Source: CAYWLQ01 sp964458775 (lineage in GTDB: Bacteria > Myxococcota_A > Polyangia > JAAYKL01). Taken from it: DNA of 10,320 nucleotides. The notes below the pieces were generated by a model. That model searched no databases, was not told where the DNA came from, and was given only the letters and a program-made list of their open reading frames with translations. Of the stretch, positions 1 through 5,140 are shown piece by piece; the first letter of the stretch is position 1, and each line of letters begins with the position of its first letter. Location: positions 1 to 10,320 of the forward strand of contig CAYWLQ010000181.1 of assembly GCA_964458775.1 (NCBI GenBank), in the 5' to 3' direction. The translations under genes were made by a program, and so were the position numbers.

Positions 1-1
1 G

Positions 2-1147
2 AGCCTCTTCCTTGAATACACAAGCGACGTGCTTAAAGAGCAGTTGCGGCCCCTATCAGTTGAGGCCATCGAGTGTTTGAAGTCATGGCCTTGTGTCTTA
101 ATCCAAGAAGGACGCGCCGAAGAAATTGTGCGTATCGCACGTATCACTGAACTCAGTGACCTTGGTAAGGAGCTTCTGGTAACGGTAACTCTGTGTCCGA
201 GTGACGCGCCGATCCTCAATGACCACCTTTGGCGCATTCGCGAAGAGCTAGATATTGAGCAGTTTGAGTTCAGCCGAAACCACTGGGCGGTCAAGGAGCG
301 GGATCTCTTCTCAGTCCTGCATGCCGCCGAACACCAATGTGACGTTTCTTCAGTTTGGCACTTCGAAGAAAAGCCGCTTCCAGCACCAACCCGAGCATCT
401 CTGATTAGCGCACGAAACGTAATCTCCGGATGGAGTCATACCGAGATCGACGATCTGTTGCTGGAAGCAGGTGTTGCGCACCTCTCTGCAGGGCGAGAAT
501 TAGGAAGCCGCCGTGATCGCGCCAATGCGATCATTCAGTTTGCAAGCAAGAATCCAGCAGCTGTAACCGCAGAGAATTACTTATTGTCCGCCTATATCGT
601 CAGGCGAGCTTCCGCGGGCAGTGAGCTTGAGGAGGAAACACCACCGGCTTCGACTCAAAATGTTGTGCCCGCGACCCAGGCCATCCCTCAGACAGCTTCA
701 GCCGATCGCGCGCCGAATCGTGTCTTCGTTGTACATGGGCAAAATGAAGCCGCACGGACCGCAGTCGTCTCTTTCTTGGAGAGTCTTGGGTTGGTTGGAA
801 TAGTTCTTCATGAGCAGCCCAATATGGGTCGCCACCTTCTCACCAAATTTATCCAAGAGGCAGACTTGGTGACATTCGCTGTGGTTTTAATGACCGACGA
901 TGATGTGGGGAGCTTGAAAGGAGGAAAGGCCGCGCCTCGGGCTCGCCAGAACGTGATTCTGGAGTTGGGATACTTCCTCGCGCACCTCGGTCAGACGAAG
1001 GTATGCGCTCTTATTACGCCTGGACTCGAAACACCCTCAGACTTCGACGGTATTGTCTACATTCGCATGGATGATGAGGACCGATGGAAACAAGAATTGA
1101 AACGCGAGCTGGTGGCCGCAAAAATGCCCGTCGCCAGTGACGAGTAG
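2..1147 (+). CDS. TIR-like nucleotide-binding effector protein (5' end outside window)
   Basis: The C-terminal third, from about residue 231 counted from the GTG at 29, is a TIR-like domain of the CAP12/Pfam PF10137 type. It shows the opening strand RVFVVHG, the NMGRHLLTKFI segment, ADLVTFAVVLMT, and the conserved ARQNVILELGYF block, whose Glu (about residue 312) is in the position of the catalytic Glu of NAD-consuming TIR enzymes. In this family the domain depletes NAD+ during abortive phage defence, usually when triggered by another domain or a signal; the NADase role here is inferred. The first about 200 residues are a mostly alpha/beta sensor-like region that I do not recognise, followed by a Pro/Ala/Thr-rich linker. 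The frame is open to the left edge (SLFLEYTSD precedes the GTG at 29), so the gene probably starts upstream and GTG 29 is only a fallback start. An attC-like site follows ten bases after the stop, making this an integron cassette gene. No cyclase or nuclease partner is visible. Confidence 0.85.
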   Translation, partial: SLFLEYTSDVLKEQLRPLSVEAIECLKSWPCVLIQEGRAEEIVRIARITELSDLGKELLVTVTLCPSDAPILNDHLWRIREELDIEQFEFSRNHWAVKERDLFSVLHAAEHQCDVSSVWHFEEKPLPAPTRASLISARNVISGWSHTEIDDLLLEAGVAHLSAGRELGSRRDRANAIIQFASKNPAAVTAENYLLSAYIVRRASAGSELEEETPPASTQNVVPATQAIPQTASADRAPNRVFVVHGQNEAARTAVVSFLESLGLVGIVLHEQPNMGRHLLTKFIQEADLVTFAVVLMTDDDVGSLKGGKAAPRARQNVILELGYFLAHLGQTKVCALITPGLETPSDFDGIVYIRMDDEDRWKQELKRELVAAKMPVASDE

Positions 1148-1156
1148 AGCATCCGT

Positions 1157-1218
1157 CGGCTAACAATAGCATGCCACGGACGGCATTAAGCGTCGCCGCT
1201 GATGCTGAGCGTTGGGCC
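1157..1218 (+). repeat. attC-like recombination site 1 (end of TIR cassette)
   Basis: The R''-like box CGGCTAAC (1157-1164) followed by AA, and the R'-like box GTTGGGCC (1211-1218) matching GTTRRRY, bracket about 46 bases that can fold back, with AGCAT near the left arm and ATGCT near the right. Cleavage would fall after G1211, so the next cassette starts at 1212. Size and placement just after a stop codon suit an integron attC. Confidence 0.65.
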
Positions 1219-1237
1219 GCCATTAAAAGAGACAATC

Positions 1238-1795
1238 ATGGATACTGAGACAATTAAAATTCTAGTAAGCGCCATTACGCCAATATTAGTTTTAATATTT
1301 GGTGTAATTCTGATCAAGAAATCGGAATCGATAAGGCGTGAAGTTAATCAAAAGTATGACTACATAAATGCTTGGGCATCAAATTTTAATCTATCTTGCG
1401 GAGAATATTTAAAGTGCATCGAAGAATATTTGTCCCTTCTTCATTTTTTGAACCAACTTGAAGACAAAAAGAACAAACTAGGACTGTCCATTCAGGATAG
1501 GGTTACTCAAATTCATATAAAACTCCCAGAACTACAATTGCGCGTTAGGCGAATGGCGGTATTTGCAATAAATAATGGGCCGACATTGGTTGGTCTTTCA
1601 GATGAAATTTCAGACTACCTTGCAAAAATAATTAGTACTGGGACAGGGGATTTTGATATTGCCATCAATAAAATGCATAAATTCAGTAACCAATCTAGAA
1701 AATGCCATTTAGAAATGATGGGATTGGCCAAACAAGGCGATGCACCAGAGCGCTTCGCGCTGTTAGGCGGACGCCTTCGGCGCAAGAGGAAATAA
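1238..1795 (+). CDS. Small single-pass membrane protein, unknown function
   Basis: The protein is 185 residues. One hydrophobic helix spans about residues 7-27 (ILVSAITPILVLIFGVILI), followed by basic residues and a long, mostly helical cytoplasmic region with heptad-like Leu spacing (EYLKCIEEYLSLLHFL). I do not recognise a family. I chose ATG 1238 because it lies inside the cassette that begins at 1212 and follows an AAGAGA stretch; the longer frame from 1202 would start before the attC cut point. The last about 20 residues are odd. They are translated from a short attC-like site (1726-1769), so the original stop seems to have been lost and the frame now ends in a very basic tail, GGRLRRKRK. 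The stop TAA (1793-1795) touches the ATG of the SieB-like gene, so the two are probably translated together. A membrane role in defence beside SieB is an inference from context. Confidence 0.7.
   Translation: MDTETIKILVSAITPILVLIFGVILIKKSESIRREVNQKYDYINAWASNFNLSCGEYLKCIEEYLSLLHFLNQLEDKKNKLGLSIQDRVTQIHIKLPELQLRVRRMAVFAINNGPTLVGLSDEISDYLAKIISTGTGDFDIAINKMHKFSNQSRKCHLEMMGLAKQGDAPERFALLGGRLRRKRK
1726..1769 (+). repeat. attC-like site 2, short and translated
   Basis: GGCCAAACAAGGCGATGCACC opens like a classical attC left arm (GGCCAAAC at 1726-1733). It is followed by a small hairpin (AGCGC/GCGCT) and the R' box GTTAGGCG (1762-1769). The left box is complementary at 7 of 8 bases to the start of its own cassette (GTTGGGCC at 1211-1218). 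At 44 bases it is shorter than usual and has no L' partner for its L'' segment, so it may be a deletion derivative. Confidence 0.5.
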
Positions 1796-2512
1796 ATGGC
1801 TGATGAAAACTGGTATCGAAATGAAGTATGGAATGATGAGATTGAAAAATGCTCATTAAAAGGTGCCTCATTAAAAGGTGCCAGGTTCACTGAAATGGGG
1901 AACAAAATGGACTGGATATCAAAGCTGTTTGACGTGTACAAGTTGCCGTTTAAAATTATTGCTTGGGTTGCATTTGTGTCAGGAATATTACTCTTCTCGC
2001 CTGATTCTTTTCTCAATTTGCTGAAACTTGACGGGCTGCTGGAAAAAAACGGTTCAGTAATTGGTATTGTTTTTGTCGCGTCGACTGGTTTAGTTGTGGT
2101 TAATATTTTTGCGTGGCTTTTTTCTCTCGTCAAATCCAAAAGACACGTTTCTCAGTTGAAGAAAAATATGGAACAAGCGTTATTGAGATTGGATCATTCG
2201 GAAAAAGCGGTCCTAAGGGAATTCTACATTCGCGGAAAATACAACATTGATTTGCCAATTGACGATCCAACTGTCGTAGGTTTGATGAACAAAGGCATCA
2301 TTTATCGTTCTGGGAATTACGGGCAACATACGCTGGAGGGAATATTGCTGCCGTGTGCGATTAACGACAATGCCAGAGATTTTATTACTCTTGATTTGAT
2401 CGAAATGCCAGCAACTTCTAACCCTAGTAAACAGGAAATAGAAAGAATTCGAAACACAAGACCGCAGTTTGCGAAAGATATTGCCAGAAGAGAAGCTTTG
2501 TTCAAACTGTGA
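1796..2512 (+). CDS. SieB-like superinfection exclusion membrane protein
   Basis: From about residue 39 onward the 238-residue protein matches the SieB family (Pfam PF14163), phage- and plasmid-borne inner-membrane proteins that abort infection by other phages. Visible are a lead-in helix (WISKLFDVYKLPFKII), two hydrophobic membrane segments (about 55-75 and 88-112), a basic cytoplasmic stretch (KSKRHVSQLKK) and the family block KAVLREFYIRG...LPIDDPTVVGLMNKGIIY at about 140-170. The first about 33 residues are foreign to SieB. They open with NWYRNEVWNDEIE, a sequence I associate with the N-termini of unrelated hypothetical proteins, then CSLKG/ASLKG/ARFTE, which resembles pentapeptide repeats. 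ATG 1895 or 1907 may be the ancestral SieB start. I give 1796 because AGAGGA lies just upstream and the start abuts the stop of the preceding gene. The cassette runs from 1763. Confidence 0.75.
   Translation: MADENWYRNEVWNDEIEKCSLKGASLKGARFTEMGNKMDWISKLFDVYKLPFKIIAWVAFVSGILLFSPDSFLNLLKLDGLLEKNGSVIGIVFVASTGLVVVNIFAWLFSLVKSKRHVSQLKKNMEQALLRLDHSEKAVLREFYIRGKYNIDLPIDDPTVVGLMNKGIIYRSGNYGQHTLEGILLPCAINDNARDFITLDLIEMPATSNPSKQEIERIRNTRPQFAKDIARREALFKL
1852..1881 (+). repeat. Perfect tandem 15-bp repeat in the SieB-like gene
   Basis: The unit ctcattaaaaggtgc occurs twice head to tail. It stays in frame and encodes the repeated pentapeptide SLKGA. It sits exactly at the junction between the foreign N-terminus and the SieB part, as expected of a slippage or recombination scar. 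Confidence 0.85.
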
Positions 2513-2522
2513 CTAAAAAATT

Positions 2523-2556
2523 CGCATAACAATCGCTTGTACAAGGACACTCCACC
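2523..2556 (+). repeat. Left half of attC site 3
   Basis: CGCATAAC (2523-2530) followed by AA is an R''-like box. It is complementary at 7 of 8 bases to the first bases of its own cassette (GTTAGGCG, 1762-1769). The expected matching right arm is not found. The next 3'-type box is the GGCGGTTAGGGG repeat at 2570-2581, and a further candidate is AACGTTATGAAG at 2631. The site looks chimeric or interrupted. It includes the self-complementary CTTGTACAAG. Confidence 0.5.
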
Positions 2557-2741
2557 CGCGATCCAAATAGGCGGTTAGGGGAAACGGGTATTGAAACTTG
2601 GGCGAACAAGACGACAATACCAACCAACCAAACGTTATGAAGCAGAGCTTGAGGTCGGGTATTGAAACTTTGCAAAACTCGCATGTATTTTCAAACTTGG
2701 AATATTGTTATGAAGCAGAGCTTGAGGTCGGGTATTGAAAC
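2557..2741 (+). CRISPR. CRISPR-like mini-array: two perfect repeats plus one chimeric repeat
   Basis: A 35-base unit (2634-2668 and 2707-2741) is repeated perfectly, extending to 38 bases with the following TTT. It begins GTTATGAAGCAGAGC and ends GGTATTGAAAC. The terminal ATTGAAAC is the hallmark 3' handle of many type I and III CRISPR repeats. A third, leftmost copy keeps only the last 13 bases (cgggtattgaaac, ending at 2597); its 5' part is replaced by the dispersed GCGATCC repeat starting at 2558. The unique spacers are 36 bases (2598-2633) and 38 bases (2669-2706), giving a period of 71-73. There are no cas genes in the window. It is flanked by cassette boundaries, so it may be an orphan or remnant array carried in the integron, or a non-CRISPR duplication that mimics one. 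Confidence 0.5.
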
Positions 2742-2780
2742 TTTTTCCAGGTCAATAATGTTATGTGTGAAGGAGGTTTC

Positions 2781-3500
2781 ATGAGTCAGAATACACTGTA
2801 CATTGCCGAACCACTCTTTTCTGAGAAGCTTCAGAAGTTTGATAGTGAGTGTGCTTTCCCTCCCGTCAAGAAGATTGGCATAACCACTGATCACCCGGAA
2901 CGCCGAGAAAGAGAACTGTTGGGAACAATTAGTCCTGTGAAGATTTCGATCGTGAAAGCTTGGACGAGTATTGATGCACGAAGGGTTGAGTCTATGCTGC
3001 ATACGATACTCGACAACACAAGACTTGACGGTGAATATTTTTGGGATGGAAATGAGACGTTGGTCGATGCGGTGACAGATTTCATCGCAGCGTATCATCC
3101 AGAGGCCGAGGAGATTGTCATTTCTGAGGAGGCTGACGTCAGTGCAGCGACTGAAGCCGTGCAAAAGAAGAATTCCCAACGCATATACACTGAAGTGGTC
3201 CCGATGCTCGATGATTTGGCAATTAAGTACAACATCAACAAGAACGGAAGAGGGGTCAAGTTCCGGCTTGGCGAATACAGCCTCGCCCTTGGGGGAAGAA
3301 CCGGCGGACTATACACTCTAACGATTTGGTCGAAAACGAAAACAACAGAACAGGCATTATCTGATTTTTCTCATTCACAGGAGTTATCACCTAACGGCTC
3401 TGAAGACAGCAACCGGAGAGCGAGAATCCCAATGAGGGGACTGCCCGTGATCAAGGAGTCCATTTCAATCTATGTTAACGCTAATGAAAAGAGCACATAA
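2781..3500 (+). CDS. GIY-YIG nuclease-like protein, T5orf172 (Mug113) type
   Basis: The protein is 239 residues. Its N-terminal half matches the T5orf172/Mug113 branch of the GIY-YIG nuclease fold: LYI (Tyr7), then KKIGITTDHPERRERE (30-45) with the family's (K)IG.T.d...R..eL pattern, ARRVESMLHTIL (66-77) with Glu70 and His74, and RLDGEYFWD (81-89) with the metal-binding-type Glu85. The C-terminal half (about 130-239) is not recognised. In this family the domain is found in phage genes, restriction-like and stress-related proteins; a DNA nuclease role is inferred. ATG 2781 is chosen over ATG 2763 because the strong AAGGAGG (2770-2776) lies between them. The stop TAA (3498-3500) lies inside the attC R'' box. 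The gene is the sole one in the cassette 2761-3569. Confidence 0.75.
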   Translation: MSQNTLYIAEPLFSEKLQKFDSECAFPPVKKIGITTDHPERRERELLGTISPVKISIVKAWTSIDARRVESMLHTILDNTRLDGEYFWDGNETLVDAVTDFIAAYHPEAEEIVISEEADVSAATEAVQKKNSQRIYTEVVPMLDDLAIKYNINKNGRGVKFRLGEYSLALGGRTGGLYTLTIWSKTKTTEQALSDFSHSQELSPNGSEDSNRRARIPMRGLPVIKESISIYVNANEKST

Positions 3501-3576
3501 CAACCACATTGAGTCCGACGGCTTACCCTTCCGTTGCGCTCCATGGCAAGCTGCAGCTCATGTGGAACGTTAGCAC
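3494..3576 (+). repeat. attC site of the GIY-YIG cassette (best-formed in the window)
   Basis: The R'' box CACATAAC (3494-3501) and the R' box GTTAGCAC (3569-3576) flank L'' CCACATTGAG (3504-3513) and L' CTCATGTGG (3557-3565). L'' and L' pair perfectly except for one extra T in L'', the kind of extrahelical base that gives attC its strand bias. CACATAAC is an exact reverse complement of GTTATGTG at 2760-2767, the start of the same cassette. Confidence 0.85.
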
Positions 3577-3591
3577 CCCTCAAAATTGTAA

Positions 3592-3620
3592 TTGGACCAC
3601 CGGACCGAATATGGTATTAT
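3592..3620 (+). promoter_or_regulatory. Sigma-70 promoter of the toxin-antitoxin cassette
   Basis: TTGGAC (3592-3597) and TATTAT (3615-3620) are separated by 17 bases. This lies inside the cassette beginning at 3570 and about 20 bases before the antitoxin start, giving a very short leader with GGAGGTG (3629-3635) as ribosome site. Its own promoter lets the pair be expressed wherever the cassette sits, as is usual for toxin-antitoxin cassettes. Confidence 0.65.
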
Positions 3621-3639
3621 TTTCAGTCTGGAGGTGAAA

Positions 3640-3915
3640 ATGTCATTAAAAACCGACATTCGACCGATTACTTATTTGAAGGCTCGTGCATCAGAGCTGT
3701 TAAAACAGGTCAACGAAACACATCGGCACGTTGTAATTACGCAAAATGGTGAAGCCAAAGCGGTTCTTCAAGATCCTTCCAGTTTCGAAGAAATGCGTAC
3801 AGCGTTGACATTGATGAAAATGATTTCCCAGAGTGAGGATGCGATTCGTCGTGGCGACATCATGTCAAACGAAGATGTCTTTAATGATTTGGAGAAACGG
3901 TTGAAGGATAGATGA
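3640..3915 (+). CDS. Type II antitoxin, Phd/YefM family
   Basis: The protein is 91 residues. The N-terminal half has the Phd/YefM DNA-binding pattern: MSLKTDIRPITYLKARASELLKQV, then VVITQNGEAKAVLQDPSSFEEM, in which 'ITQNGEAKAVL' is the typical beta-hairpin block. The C-terminal half is an acidic/helical toxin-binding tail (SNEDVFNDLEKRL). Proteins of this family neutralise a RelE/ParE-type toxin and repress their own promoter. The start at 3640 follows GGAGGTG; an upstream in-frame ATG at 3592 would overlap the -35 element and lacks a ribosome site. The stop overlaps the toxin start by four bases (ATGA, 3912-3915), so the genes are translationally coupled. It is the first gene of the cassette starting at 3570. 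Confidence 0.9.
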   Translation: MSLKTDIRPITYLKARASELLKQVNETHRHVVITQNGEAKAVLQDPSSFEEMRTALTLMKMISQSEDAIRRGDIMSNEDVFNDLEKRLKDR

Positions 3916-4238
3916 GGAAAAAGTTCAAAGTTAATTGGGCAGGACCGGCCAGATTAGATTTGATTGAAATTTTCGAATTTATTGAAGAGAAAAGTCCTTC
4001 ATCAGCTTTAAAATCTGTAAAAAAATTGCGGGACAGAGTTTCTTCACTCTATTTCGAACCCGAACGTTGTCGTGTTGTACCGGAGTTGGCAAATCAGGGA
4101 ATAACCAAGTATCGAGAACTAATAATTTCTCCGTGGCGTGTTATTTTTGAAATCGGTGATAAAACTATTCTGATCGTTGTAATCGTTGATGGGCGGCGCA
4201 ATATTGAAGACCTTTTGTTCAAGAGACTATTGCGCTAA
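3912..4238 (+). CDS. Type II toxin, RelE/ParE superfamily
   Basis: The protein is 108 residues, the usual size. The order of features fits ParE/RelE: VNWAGPARLDLIEIFEFIEEKSPSSA (helices 1-2), LYFEPERCRVVPELANQGITKYRELIISPWRVIFEI, and the C-terminal VVIVDGRRNIEDLLFKRL with the paired Arg typical of the family. ParE members poison gyrase and RelE members cut mRNA; which applies is not clear, though the YREL...WRVIFEI pattern is commonly annotated ParE-like. It overlaps the antitoxin gene by four bases. The stop TAA (4236-4238) lies inside the attC R'' box GCGCTAAC, as in typical cassettes. In integrons such pairs are thought to stabilise the array. Confidence 0.9.
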   Translation: MRKKFKVNWAGPARLDLIEIFEFIEEKSPSSALKSVKKLRDRVSSLYFEPERCRVVPELANQGITKYRELIISPWRVIFEIGDKTILIVVIVDGRRNIEDLLFKRLLR

Positions 4239-4303
4239 CAACTGCTTTCATGGGACACCTTGCTTGTCTGCTCGTGCGGTACGATCCGCATCGGCGTTTA
4301 GCG
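4232..4303 (+). repeat. attC-like site of the toxin-antitoxin cassette
   Basis: GCGCTAAC (4232-4239) followed by AA is complementary at 7 of 8 bases to the cassette start GTTAGCAC (3569-3576). The candidate right box is GGCGTTTAGCG (4293-4303), which has one base too many for GTTRRRY. The right half (4281-4303) is a diverged copy of the dispersed GCGATCC...GGTTAGG repeat, and L''/L' pairing is poor, so the site may be chimeric. Confidence 0.5.
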
Positions 4304-4308
4304 GTACA

Positions 4309-4340
4309 CGCGATCCAAATAGGCGGTTAGGGGAACCGGG
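4309..4340 (+). repeat. GCGATCC...GGCGGTTAGGGG repeat, copy in array tail
   Basis: This is a 32-base element beginning CGCGATCCAAATAGGCGG and ending TTAGGGGAACCGGG. Near-identical copies begin at about 2557, 4394 and 5018, with diverged ones at 4281 and 4939. Its GGCG-GTTAGGGG core looks like the right end (L'-R') of an attC site without a matching left half. Confidence 0.8.
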
Positions 4341-4425
4341 GCATTGGGTACATGGACCTTTAAAACCAATCACGATTTACAAAATGATTTCGGCGCGATC
4401 CAAATAGGCGGTTAGGGGAACCGGG
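4341..4425 (+). repeat. 85-bp direct repeat, left copy
   Basis: This starts gcattgggtacatggac and ends with the GCGATCC...TTAGGGGAACCGGG element. It is 82 of 85 bases identical to 4965-5049, with differences only at two positions in the early part and one in the TTAGGGG box. The two copies flank the ECF sigma factor fragment. I see no gene in 4239-4430; it is repeat material throughout. Confidence 0.9.
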
Positions 4426-4429
4426 GGGG

Positions 4430-4915
4430 CTTTCGCGTGTAAAACTCCAAGAGTCGGCACAGGAAAAGATTTTATCGGTTTCAAATCCGTCTCTTAAGCA
4501 TGTAGGTGAGAAAGAGGACCTTGTTCGTGCACTTAGTCTGCTTTCTGATCTTCAGCGACAAGTTGTGCTTTTGCACGACCTCGACGGCTGGACTCATCCG
4601 GAAATCGGCGAAGAACTCGGTATTTCTGCTGTAATGCCTGAACAAAACAAACGTCTGGATGATCTAAAAACTAAAAGAGCAAAGAGAGCGAAAGGCTCTC
4701 AAGCTTTTGGGAAAGGTCCGCCCGGAAGACCACCTTATCCGCCGGGACTGATGCCGCCCATGCATTGTCCTCGACATGATTCGTCAATATCGGATGATGA
4801 TCATGAACCGCCAAACGAGCTGCACCTTTTTGACAATCTTCCTCTCGGTGAAGATATGGAAACAGAAACAGCACCTAGCGTAATACATCTGAAACCCGGT
4901 TTGCAGAGTTTTTGA
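4430..4915 (+). pseudogene. C-terminal fragment of an ECF (sigma-70 family) sigma factor
   Basis: The frame is open from 4388 but has no suitable start codon until GTG 4565, which lies inside the recognisable domain. The translated part contains sigma region 4: RALSLLSDLQRQVVLLHDLD, then GWTHPEIGEELGIS, the helix-turn-helix that reads the -35 element. Region 2 (core binding, -10 melting) is missing because the left side runs into the repeat ending near 4429. Downstream of the helix-turn-helix the protein continues with a Lys/Arg-rich stretch and a Pro- and acid-rich tail (KGPPGRPPYPPG, SDDDHEPPNEL) that is unlike ordinary ECF factors. The second recognition helix also looks worn (SAVMPEQNKRLDD in place of a typical S.gtvks.l.rar). 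I therefore call it a captured and truncated gene. A small DNA-binding protein from GTG 4565 is possible but less likely. Confidence 0.6.
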
Positions 4916-4938
4916 AGAGGGAATTCTCGCCTAAGAGC

Positions 4939-4963
4939 CGCGACCCAAATAAGCGTTTAGGAG
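4939..4963 (+). repeat. Diverged GCGATCC repeat copy
   Basis: CGCGACCCAAATAAGCGTTTAGGAG is the same element as at 4309 with several changes. It directly precedes the right 85-bp repeat, just as the 4309 copy precedes the left one. Confidence 0.7.
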
Positions 4964-4964
4964 T

Positions 4965-5049
4965 GCATTGGGTACATGGACATTGAAAACCAATCACGAT
5001 TTACAAAATGATTTCGGCGCGATCCAAATAGGCGGTTAAGGGAACCGGG
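4965..5049 (+). repeat. 85-bp direct repeat, right copy
   Basis: This is 82 of 85 bases identical to 4341-4425. It ends in a tandem duplication: TTAAGGGAACCGGG (5036-5049) is followed at once by TTAGGGGAACCGGG (5050-5063). The cassette array appears to end here. Confidence 0.9.
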
Positions 5050-5140
5050 TTAGGGGAACCGGGGAGAGCAGGGCCATTCTTAGATTTGAATAATGCATCT
5101 CCCGTATGAAAAATAATTTTATCAATTACTAGAATCTAAT

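Noticed and set aside
1615..2139. Minus-strand frame of 174 codons opposite the membrane protein and the SieB-like gene.
   Set aside because: It is antisense to two better-supported genes and crosses an attC; its composition is typical of a shadow frame.
2523..2640. A single long attC from CGCATAAC (2523) to AACGTTATGAAG (2631-2642).
   Set aside because: The boxes fit in part and the length (about 118 bases) is allowed, but I find no matching L''/L' arms and the right box lies at the start of the CRISPR-like repeat; left open.
4186..4407. Plus-strand open frame across the toxin end and the repeats.
   Set aside because: It reads through attC and repeat DNA in a frame different from the toxin and has no ribosome site; it is a chance frame.
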